Positions 48,561-55,042 of a DNA stretch of 64,000 bases are shown piece after piece. The stretch covers positions 57,044 through 121,043 of the forward strand of contig CALLLP010000011.1 of NCBI GenBank assembly GCA_938008165.1, read 5' to 3'. The translations under genes and the position numbers were made by a program. Below the pieces are notes generated by a model. The model searched no databases. It was not told the DNA's origin and worked only from the letters and a program-made list of their open reading frames with translations. The DNA is from an uncultured Neomegalonema sp. (GTDB lineage Bacteria; Pseudomonadota; Alphaproteobacteria; Rhodobacterales; Rhodobacteraceae). The first letter of the stretch is position 1. Every line of letters begins with the position of its first letter.

Positions 48561-49489
48561 GGATTCCCGTTCATCTCGCCTATATCGCCACGTTCATCGG
48601 GGTATGCGGCCATGCCTCATCGGAGTTTTTCGCCGTCCTGTCGGGGGTTGACGGGCCGGAAGCGTCGGTCTGGCGTTATCTGATCGGGGCGATGGGGCTG
48701 GTGATCTGGGCCTTGCTGACCCCCGGCTCGCGCGACCTGCTTGCGCCGCTGAGGGCCGCGCCGGTCCGGTTTACGGTGCTGTCCATCGTCGGCGTGACGG
48801 GGGCGTATCTGGCCTTTCACTGGGCGCTCGATTTTGCATCCGTCGTGCAGGTTGCCACGCTCGTGACCACCATCCCGATCTTTGTGGGTATCAGCAATCT
48901 GCTGATCAATGGCGCGGCCCTGTCCATGGTGAAGATCGTCACCGGCCTCATGGCGACGCTGGGGGTGATCGTGCTGTTGACCGATGGGTATCTCGCCGAT
49001 CTGTCGGGGGATGGGCGCGCCCTGATCGGGGTGGTGCTGGCGCTGATCTGTGCGGCGCTGGCGGCGGTCTATTCGGTGCTGGTCAAGCCCTTCGTGACGG
49101 AACATGGCGCGCTGACGGTTACGACGACGTCGCTGGTCATCGGGGCGCTGGGCCTATGGGTGACGGTGGGGCTTGGCTGGGGGGTATGGGTGAACCCGAC
49201 GACCCTGTTCTCGCGGCCCTCCGGCGAGAGCTGGTCCCTGCTGACACTGGGATTGTGGAATACGACCGTGACGCAGGTGCTTTGGATCGGCGGGCTGGCG
49301 GCGGCAGCGGATATTACGCGCGCCTCCTATCTTTTTTTCCTCAAGCCCGTGATCGCGGCGGCCCTTGCGCTTATCTTGCTGGCACAGCCGATTACGGCGC
49401 TGCAATTGCTGGCCATTGTGCTGGTGACCGGATGTGTGGCGGTCGAGGTGTTCTGGCCGCGCCTGTCGAGTATGAGAGCAAAATCATGA
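48557..49489 (+). CDS. DMT-superfamily (EamA) transporter
   Basis: 310 aa with about ten membrane helices arranged as two EamA halves: for example LIGAMGLVIWALLTPGS, FTVLSIVGVTGAYLAFHWAL, VVQVATLVTTIPIFVGISNL, and in the second half LIGVVLALICAALAAVYSVL and PVIAAALALILLAQPITAL. Drug/metabolite exporter of the inner membrane; substrate unknown. ATG 48557 overlaps the hydrolase stop (ATGA) and its own stop overlaps the next gene. Confidence 0.86.
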   Translation: MRIPVHLAYIATFIGVCGHASSEFFAVLSGVDGPEASVWRYLIGAMGLVIWALLTPGSRDLLAPLRAAPVRFTVLSIVGVTGAYLAFHWALDFASVVQVATLVTTIPIFVGISNLLINGAALSMVKIVTGLMATLGVIVLLTDGYLADLSGDGRALIGVVLALICAALAAVYSVLVKPFVTEHGALTVTTTSLVIGALGLWVTVGLGWGVWVNPTTLFSRPSGESWSLLTLGLWNTTVTQVLWIGGLAAAADITRASYLFFLKPVIAAALALILLAQPITALQLLAIVLVTGCVAVEVFWPRLSSMRAKS

Positions 49490-50469
49490 GCGGACCCCGC
49501 ATCTTCAAAGTAACCGACCCGGCCCTCGCAAAAGCGCCCGCCCCGACGGTGATCGAGGATGACCCGACCCTGCCTGTCGACGACGAGATGATCGCCCCCG
49601 CCCGTCGGTTTTCGGCCTTTCGGGCGCTGGTCTGGTCGGCCCTCGTCAGCCTGATTGTGCTGGCGGTGGGTGTGGCGGCATGGGATCTGTTCGTGTCGAT
49701 GGCGGCAAAGCATGTTTGGCTTGGATGGCTGATCATCGTGCTGATCGGGATCGTGCTGGCGGGTCTGGCGCTATTCGTTTTTCGGGAACTGGCGGCCCTG
49801 TCGCGCTTGTCGAAGGTCGATGAGTTGCGCCACCTGGCGCATGATGCATGGGAGAGAGAGGATCGCTGGATCGCGGATCAAGTGCGCGGCGAGCTGGAAA
49901 GTCTGTATCGGCATCGCGAGGATTTCGACCGCGCGCGGGAGACGATCCATCTCCGTAAAGATGACGCACCGGATGCCCAGACATTGCTGACGCTGCTGGA
50001 GGCGGAATCCATGCGGCCCCTTGATGCGCGGGCGGCGGATTCGGCGCGGCGCGGGGCGCGGGGCGTGGCGGCGGCCACGGCCCTGCTGCCTTCGGGGCTG
50101 CTCGATGCTGCGGCGGTGCTGTATCTGAATATACGGATGGTGCGCGAGATTGCGGTGATCTATGGCGGGCGCGCCGGGTGGCTTGGTTCATGGCGGCTGC
50201 TCAAACAGGTGATCGTGCATCTGGCGGCCACGGGGGTCATCGCGCTGGGCGACGATTTTTTCAGCGCCATTCTTGGTGGTGGCGCCCTTGCCAAGCTGTC
50301 TCGCCGGGCGGGGGAGGGGGCGATCAACGGTGCGCTGACCGCCCGCATCGGCATTGCGGCAATGGAGGTCTGTCGTCCCTTGCCGTTCCGTGCCCTGCCC
50401 AAACCGAGTTTGCGCGGGATCGCGGCGAGCGCCTTGACGCGGTTTCGCGATCCCGTGCGGAAGGGGTAG
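49486..50469 (+). CDS. YcjF/DUF697 family inner-membrane protein
   Basis: 327 aa from ATG 49486 (overlap ATGA with the transporter). Two membrane helices near residues 45-95 (LVWSALVSLIVLAVGVAAWD, WLGWLIIVLIGIVLAGLALF) precede a cytoplasmic domain, and the DUF697 region follows (ALLPSGLLDAAAVLYLNIRM to LSRRAGEGAINGALTARIG). This is the YcjF family, normally paired with the GTPase-like YcjX, which is absent here. Function unknown. Ends just before a bidirectional terminator. Confidence 0.85.
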   Translation: MSGPRIFKVTDPALAKAPAPTVIEDDPTLPVDDEMIAPARRFSAFRALVWSALVSLIVLAVGVAAWDLFVSMAAKHVWLGWLIIVLIGIVLAGLALFVFRELAALSRLSKVDELRHLAHDAWEREDRWIADQVRGELESLYRHREDFDRARETIHLRKDDAPDAQTLLTLLEAESMRPLDARAADSARRGARGVAAATALLPSGLLDAAAVLYLNIRMVREIAVIYGGRAGWLGSWRLLKQVIVHLAATGVIALGDDFFSAILGGGALAKLSRRAGEGAINGALTARIGIAAMEVCRPLPFRALPKPSLRGIAASALTRFRDPVRKG

Positions 50470-50486
50470 TATCATCGGCGATCAGA

Positions 50487-50528
50487 GTAGAGTTCTTCAG
50501 TGATTGGTGATCACTGAAATTGCTCTAC
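50487..50528. terminator. Bidirectional terminator hairpin
   Basis: Inner stem TTCAGTGAT / ATCACTGAA with a 5-nt loop is enclosed by GTAGAG / CTCTAC. It lies between the convergent DUF697 and DUF547 genes and overlaps the DUF547 stop. Confidence 0.7.
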
Positions 50529-51349
50529 ACGCCGTTCAGGCCCCAGTCATAGCGATCGTCGGAGATCGAGTTGACGCTGCCCAGTGCTGCGGCGAGGTTG
50601 CCGTTTGCATATTGGCGCATATGGGCGATGACCCCGGCATCCGTGCCGCCGAAATCGCCTTTGTACCATTTGAAGATCGATGACACGATCAGGCGTCCAT
50701 TCTCGACGCTCGCCCCGCGTGGATGGTTGATATAGTCGCGCGCGGTCTGGTCGAGCATGCTGGCAAGGTTTGCCGATGTAAACGGCTGCGTCGCCAAATT
50801 CGGGCACCCGATGGAGGCGCAATTGACCGCGTAGTGAATGCGCGGGTCATTCCAGATCGGGCGCAGGATACCATGTTCGATGTCGTTGAGAGACAGGGCG
50901 CGGCCCTCGACGGTCACGACCTTATCGTCCCACGGGCCGGTATTGAAGAACCCGCCGCCGACCTTCTTGATCGATTTGACCGGATAGTTGTCGATGATCA
51001 GATCGACGGTCTTGGCATTGTAGAGATTGATCCAATAGGCCATCGCCGCATCGCGGTTCATCGCCGTGGGCTGGGCGGCTTCGAGCGAGGCGATATAGCT
51101 TTTCAGTACCTGTTTATCGCCGGGGGTGACGCCGCCATAATTCACGAGGTTTACACCGTTTGCGCCGGTGCTGACATAACGCGACAGAAAGCTGCCCCAT
51201 GTTGAATGATCGATATCACCGGCCGTCCCTGCCGACTGCCAATGCTGTTCGAGCAGCGTGGCGGATGGTGCAGCCATGGCGGCGGGGGCAGCGGTGACGA
51301 CGGCTGCGGCGGTGAGACCGAGAAGAGTGGCGCGACGGGATACGTTCAT
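50525..51349 (-). CDS. DUF547 family exported protein
   Basis: 274 aa. The N-terminus MNVSRRATLLGLTAAAVVTA is Tat-like (twin Arg) with cleavage near AMA-AP. The DUF547 core is seen in AMAYWINLYNAKTVDLIIDN, LNDIEHGILRPIWNDPRIHY and YAVNCASIGCPNLATQPFTS. The conserved Cys/His pattern has led others to compare the fold with peptidases, but activity is unknown. ATG 51349 follows AGGAGTTTTCCCC; the track extends 127 codons too far. Confidence 0.86.
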   Translation of the reverse strand: MNVSRRATLLGLTAAAVVTAAPAAMAAPSATLLEQHWQSAGTAGDIDHSTWGSFLSRYVSTGANGVNLVNYGGVTPGDKQVLKSYIASLEAAQPTAMNRDAAMAYWINLYNAKTVDLIIDNYPVKSIKKVGGGFFNTGPWDDKVVTVEGRALSLNDIEHGILRPIWNDPRIHYAVNCASIGCPNLATQPFTSANLASMLDQTARDYINHPRGASVENGRLIVSSIFKWYKGDFGGTDAGVIAHMRQYANGNLAAALGSVNSISDDRYDWGLNGV

Positions 51350-51474
51350 GGGGAAAACTCCTGCTTCTGGGGTGTTGCAGTGTAGATGGTGGATCATGTC
51401 GATAACGTCTACCGGGCCAACGGAGTCGTGAGGACGTGTGAGGGCTTTGAAATATGGTCGCTTTATTCGACAAA

Positions 51475-51508
51475 TAAAAAGCGCCGCTCCGGTGCGGGAA
51501 CGGCGCTT
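51475..51508 (-). terminator. Terminator of the YYAP-repeat gene
   Basis: AAGCGCCG / CGGCGCTT stem, followed on the minus strand by TTTTTATTTG: a typical intrinsic terminator. Confidence 0.82.
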
Positions 51509-51533
51509 GAATCCTCCGATACAGGTGATCGGA

Positions 51534-51926
51534 TCAGTGATAACGGCGAAAGTTCTTGCGATAACCCCGGTGACCGCGATGCCCGCGATAGCCTTTATAT
51601 CCACGATACCCGCGATAGCCCTTGTAGCGCTTAGGACCGTAGTACGATCCGATGGAGAGGTTGATCCTTGGGCCATAATAGGGGCGATAGACCGGCGCAG
51701 GCGCGTAGTAGCGCGGAACGGGGGGCGCATAATAGGTCGGCGCAGGCGCGTAATACCCGTTATTCGCCTTCGCCGTGGAGCCGATGATCGTTCCGAGGAT
51801 CAGGCCCCCGGCGATTCCGGCGACGACGGCCCCGCCATCGGCTTTTGCAGGTTTGGCGTGCATGGACCCGGCGCCAAGCGCGAGAACGATAGCGACAGCC
51901 CGAATGGCTTTTCCGAAGAGTGTCAT
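51534..51926 (-). CDS. Secreted Tyr/Pro/Gly-rich protein (YYAP and RGYRGY repeats)
   Basis: 130 aa from ATG 51926. Signal peptide TLFGKAIRAVAIVLALGAG, cleavage near a Lys/Ala-rich site, then a glycine-zipper-like hydrophobic stretch (AVVAGIAGGLILGTIIG), a YYAPAPTYYAPPVPRYYAPA region, and a very basic tail of RGYRGYKGYRGHRGHRGYR. The glycine zipper could insert in or lie along the outer membrane. Function unknown. First of three same-strand genes (51.5-54.7 kb) for exported repeat proteins, each with its own terminator. Confidence 0.72.
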   Translation of the reverse strand: MTLFGKAIRAVAIVLALGAGSMHAKPAKADGGAVVAGIAGGLILGTIIGSTAKANNGYYAPAPTYYAPPVPRYYAPAPVYRPYYGPRINLSIGSYYGPKRYKGYRGYRGYKGYRGHRGHRGYRKNFRRYH

Positions 51927-52020
51927 TGTGTGTGTCCTTTGTTGGGTTTTGCCAACCAACCCTTTGTGTCGATATAGATCAACTTATCGTGCAGGGTAGG
52001 TGAAAAGCATCAAATGTAGA

Positions 52021-52053
52021 TGGCCCGGTCGGTAAATGTTACCGGCCGGGCCA
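52021..52053 (-). terminator. Terminator of the YTAP-repeat gene
   Basis: A 15-bp near-perfect stem, TGGCCCGGTCGGTAA / TTACCGGCCGGGCCA, with a 3-nt loop, 10 bp past the stop. Confidence 0.75.
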
Positions 52054-52062
52054 CCTTGAGGA

Positions 52063-52809
52063 TCAGTAAGCGTAGGGCACCCGATACCCGATACCGTTTC
52101 CGGCGACGCGGTTGTTATTCGCCAGACGAAAGATGCGACGACTGTTATCGTTGAGCATCCGCATCAGCGCAGCTTCTTCGTGACGCCCGACAAAGCCGTC
52201 ATTGTCGCGATAGGCGCGGAAGGTGCGGCGAATTTCGCGCAGACCTTCACGCAGGCGGCGTTCCTCGCCCCGGCGCAGTTCGCCCCGATCCAGCGCCCGC
52301 TCGATGCGGTTGCGCTGATTGCGGATGCGATCTCGTACCAAGCCGGTCGCATCGTATTGCGGCGGCGCATAGGCGGGCACGGTATAGCGTGGCGCGGGAG
52401 CGTAGGTCGTGGTCGCCGGGGGCGTATAGACCGTGGTGGGCGCGACATAGGTATTGGTCGCGGCGGGCACGGTGCTGTAACTCGGCGGCGTATAGGTCGT
52501 GGTCGGAGCCGTATACGTCGAAGCCGGGGCTGGGGCCGTATAGGTCGTGGCCGGTGCCGTATAGGGCGTTGTGTAGGTCGTGCCGTAGGTGCTTGGCTGC
52601 ACATAAGTGCTGGTGCCTGCGGACTGGATCGGGCCGACAGAGCCGACAACGTTGGCGCCGGGGGCGCTATAGGTCGTGGTGGTGGTCGTGCTCTGGCTCG
52701 TGGCGGTGGGATACGTGTAATACGATCCGTTCTGCCAGAAGCCATTGGCCGACGCGCTGGTTGCAGTAAGGGCGAAGGCGGCACATGCCACGAGGCCAAG
52801 TTTCTTCAT
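52063..52809 (-). CDS. Secreted YTAP-repeat protein with charged helical C-terminal domain
   Basis: 248 aa. Signal peptide MKKLGLVACAAFALTATSAS (cleavage ASA-NG). Residues 40-150 are Thr/Tyr/Pro/Ala-rich with degenerate YTAP/YVAP/YTPP units (APATTYTAPAPASTYTAPTT). Residues 157-232 switch sharply to a charged helical domain (RIRNQRNRIERALDRGELRR, then YRDNDGFVGRHEEAALMRML), built as two similar G-x5-E-x3-L halves. The same domain is recognisable in the next gene at 53120. No known enzyme motif. Probably periplasmic or outer-membrane associated. Confidence 0.72.
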   Translation of the reverse strand: MKKLGLVACAAFALTATSASANGFWQNGSYYTYPTATSQSTTTTTTYSAPGANVVGSVGPIQSAGTSTYVQPSTYGTTYTTPYTAPATTYTAPAPASTYTAPTTTYTPPSYSTVPAATNTYVAPTTVYTPPATTTYAPAPRYTVPAYAPPQYDATGLVRDRIRNQRNRIERALDRGELRRGEERRLREGLREIRRTFRAYRDNDGFVGRHEEAALMRMLNDNSRRIFRLANNNRVAGNGIGYRVPYAY

Positions 52810-53119
52810 CTGTCGATCTCCTCAATTCTTCGGCGACGCATCCAATGCGCCTGTACCGATGATCGTCCGTCGGGTGATATCTGCAAAATCCCGGCCCGGT
52901 CAGGCTCTGCAAGACCGCGAAAGGGGGGCGATCCGGGGTGCTTCATCATCCGTTAACGCTTCTGATACGCAATCAAGGATCGCTTCCGTCGAAAAAAAAG
53001 TGAGGTGGGGGGTAAAAACGAAAGAACGGCGCAGTTTCCTGCGCCGTCAAGGTGTCAACATCGGTGTGTCCGCATCGGACTTGGGAGAAACCCTCCCGCC
53101 GGAGCGGGAGTGATCGTCT
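52810..53119. other. Intergenic gap with promoter and two hairpins
   Basis: 310 bp without a credible gene. The left part should hold the promoter and ribosome site of the YTAP gene. The right part has two perfect hairpins behind the 53120 gene: ACGGCGCAG-TTTC-CTGCGCCGT at 53026-53047 and CTCCCGC-CGGA-GCGGGAG at 53093-53110. Confidence 0.5.
53016..53047 (-). terminator. Terminator of the VDRPVY-repeat gene
   Basis: Perfect 9-bp stem with tetraloop (ACGGCGCAG / CTGCGCCGT), followed on the minus strand by TCTTTCGTTTTTACC. Confidence 0.75.
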
Positions 53120-54712
53120 TTAGTAGGTGCTCAGACCGCCGCCGAAGCCGCCGAGACCCCCGAAGCCAAAGCCGAGGCTCTGCTGTAGGACGGGGAACTG
53201 CGCGCCGGGCAGATAGGCCCCTGCCGCGCCGAAATTGGGGCGGAAGTGAGCAGGGGCGATGCCTTGATGGCCGTAACCCTGAGCATATTGTTTCGCGAAG
53301 TCTGCGTTCTGCTTCGCGATCCGCTCGGCGATTTCCTCGTTCTGTTTCGCGATTTTCATCTGCGAAGCAAGCTGACGAACGCTGGCTGCGACGACTTCGA
53401 TTTCTTTTTCCTCGAAGCGGCCATCCTTGCGGGCCGAGGTCAGTTCGTTCGAAACACCCTGGATCTTCTTGCGAAGATTGGCGGCTTCGACGGCGGAAAT
53501 CACGCCGCTATTCTCGCCATCCGCAATGCGGGCGGAGATTTTCGAGATGCGCTCGGAGATATGCTTGAAGGCACCGTCCGAGTGAGTGCCGTAATGCTGA
53601 CCGCCGACATGGCCATTGCAGCAATCGCCAAAGCTCAGACCGCCGAGACCTTCATATCCGTTGAGGCCGTGGCCGCCGCCGAAATACTCATAGCCGCCGC
53701 TGACGACTGGCGTGGTGGTGAAGGAGGCGGGTGCCGCAAGGGCTGCGCCGTGGTGGCCGTAGCCATGGCCCGAAAAGCCACCGCAGCCGCCTTGATAGGT
53801 CTGAGCGACCGTGACATGCGCGGAAGGCAGGGCACATCCGTTATAGCCGGTGGTCGCCGCGACAACGGGCGTCTGAACCGGACGGTTGATGTACACCGGA
53901 CGATCGACGGGCACCGGACGATCCACAGGCACGGCAACGCGCTTCTGGATATAGACGGGACGATCGACGGGAACGGGCACATGCTTGACCACAGGCACGG
54001 CGACGCGCTTCTGGATGTAGACCGGGCGGTCAACTGGAACCGCGACATGCTTGACGACGGGAACCTCTACACGCTTTTGGATGTAGACCGGACGATCGAC
54101 AGGCACCGCGACAGGCTTGGGCACGGCCACGGGGCGCGGCACATAGACAGGGCGGTCGATATAGATCGGACGGTTCACGATGACCTTGCGCTCGATCGGG
54201 CGGTCGACGAAGACTTTCTTTTCGACGATCCGATCCCGGTAAACCGGCTTTTCGATGAACTGCGGTGCCTGATAGGCAGGCTGCTGGTAAATCGGGGCCT
54301 GGAAGACGGGGGGCACATAGGTCTGAACCGGCGTGCGATGCGGGTGCGGATGGGGCGCAACGCCGCCGCCGCAGGGCGTGGCCGCATAGGTCGCGCAAGA
54401 CGATGTCGTCGCATGTGCGATCGGCTTCTCGGCATAGGTCTTTTCCGGGGTCGCCAGCGGTGTGGTCTGTGTGGCGATCGGGGGCAGGTATTCGTATTCC
54501 GGAGCCTGCGTCACGGTGCTGGTATCGGTGCTGCCCAGATTATCCCAAACCGGCTGCGATGCCGTGGGTGCGCTTTGCACGATGGGAGGGGTCTGCCAGA
54601 CATTCGTTGCATAGTCGCCGGGGCCGGACGCGAAGGCAGTGCCGGTCATCCCGAAACCCGCCATCCCGGCAACCAGCGCGAGAGGCGACGCCATTTTCGT
54701 AAATTTTTCCAT
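53120..54712 (-). CDS. Secreted Val/Pro-repeat (alveolin-like) protein with helical domain
   Basis: 530 aa. Signal peptide to about residue 29 (cleavage AFA-SG). Residues 70-150 are Pro/Tyr/Thr-rich. Residues 152-282 hold valine-proline repeats alternating with charged residues: EKPVYRDRIVEKKVFVDRP, then three 22-residue units beginning at 205, 227 and 249 with VDRPVYIQKRVxVPVVKHV. This resembles the EKxVxVP repeats of eukaryotic alveolins. Residues 290-380 are Gly/His/Cys-rich. Residues 383-475 form a charged helical domain shared with the neighbour at 52063, and the tail is Gly/Phe-rich. Unrecognised family; a structural envelope role is only a guess. Confidence 0.75.
   Translation of the reverse strand: MEKFTKMASPLALVAGMAGFGMTGTAFASGPGDYATNVWQTPPIVQSAPTASQPVWDNLGSTDTSTVTQAPEYEYLPPIATQTTPLATPEKTYAEKPIAHATTSSCATYAATPCGGGVAPHPHPHRTPVQTYVPPVFQAPIYQQPAYQAPQFIEKPVYRDRIVEKKVFVDRPIERKVIVNRPIYIDRPVYVPRPVAVPKPVAVPVDRPVYIQKRVEVPVVKHVAVPVDRPVYIQKRVAVPVVKHVPVPVDRPVYIQKRVAVPVDRPVPVDRPVYINRPVQTPVVAATTGYNGCALPSAHVTVAQTYQGGCGGFSGHGYGHHGAALAAPASFTTTPVVSGGYEYFGGGHGLNGYEGLGGLSFGDCCNGHVGGQHYGTHSDGAFKHISERISKISARIADGENSGVISAVEAANLRKKIQGVSNELTSARKDGRFEEKEIEVVAASVRQLASQMKIAKQNEEIAERIAKQNADFAKQYAQGYGHQGIAPAHFRPNFGAAGAYLPGAQFPVLQQSLGFGFGGLGGFGGGLSTY
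53927..54100 (-). repeat. Tandem 66-bp coding repeats in the VDRPVY gene
   Basis: Two full and one partial in-frame unit, each encoding VDRPVYIQKRV plus VPVVKHV, with a strict 22-codon period. Copies differ at synonymous positions, so conservation acts on the protein. Confidence 0.75.
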
Positions 54713-55042
54713 TACTCGATCCTCATGTTGCCGAAGGGATCGTTGATCGCCCCCTCGCCTAACTTCCTACATTAAGAAAAATTTTCAACTATGCAATACA
54801 AAACAGCTTTTTTCGTTTTCTTAAAGTGATTTCTGAAATTGTTCAGAGTCTTCCTTCGGTCTTCCGTATGCGTTTTAAGCCGGAATCATGCAGGGGAAGC
54901 TCGCTTTTCAGGGGGAGAGTGAGTCGCACCAAGTGGCGCAGAACAGAATCATTAGGGGACTTGCCCTCGCCCGCCTTGCCCGCCATACAAAGCCACGCCT
55001 GCCAGACGGGCATTATCCGCTTTAGACCAAGAGACGCGAACC
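54713..55042. promoter_or_regulatory. Divergent promoter region between the VDRPVY gene and ileS
   Basis: 330 bp without a credible gene. The left third is strongly AT-rich (around 54765-54840), unlike the surroundings, and probably carries promoters for the repeat-protein gene. ATG of ileS has only a weak AAGAGACG site upstream. No T-box or other riboswitch pattern was seen. Confidence 0.45.

Noticed and set aside
53246-54775. 509-aa plus-strand ORF with DVDRTIDRHRD repeats
   Set aside because: Its repeats are the complement of the 66-bp repeats in the VDRPVY gene. The minus-strand frame has a signal peptide, a ribosome-site-compatible start and a terminator, so this is a shadow.
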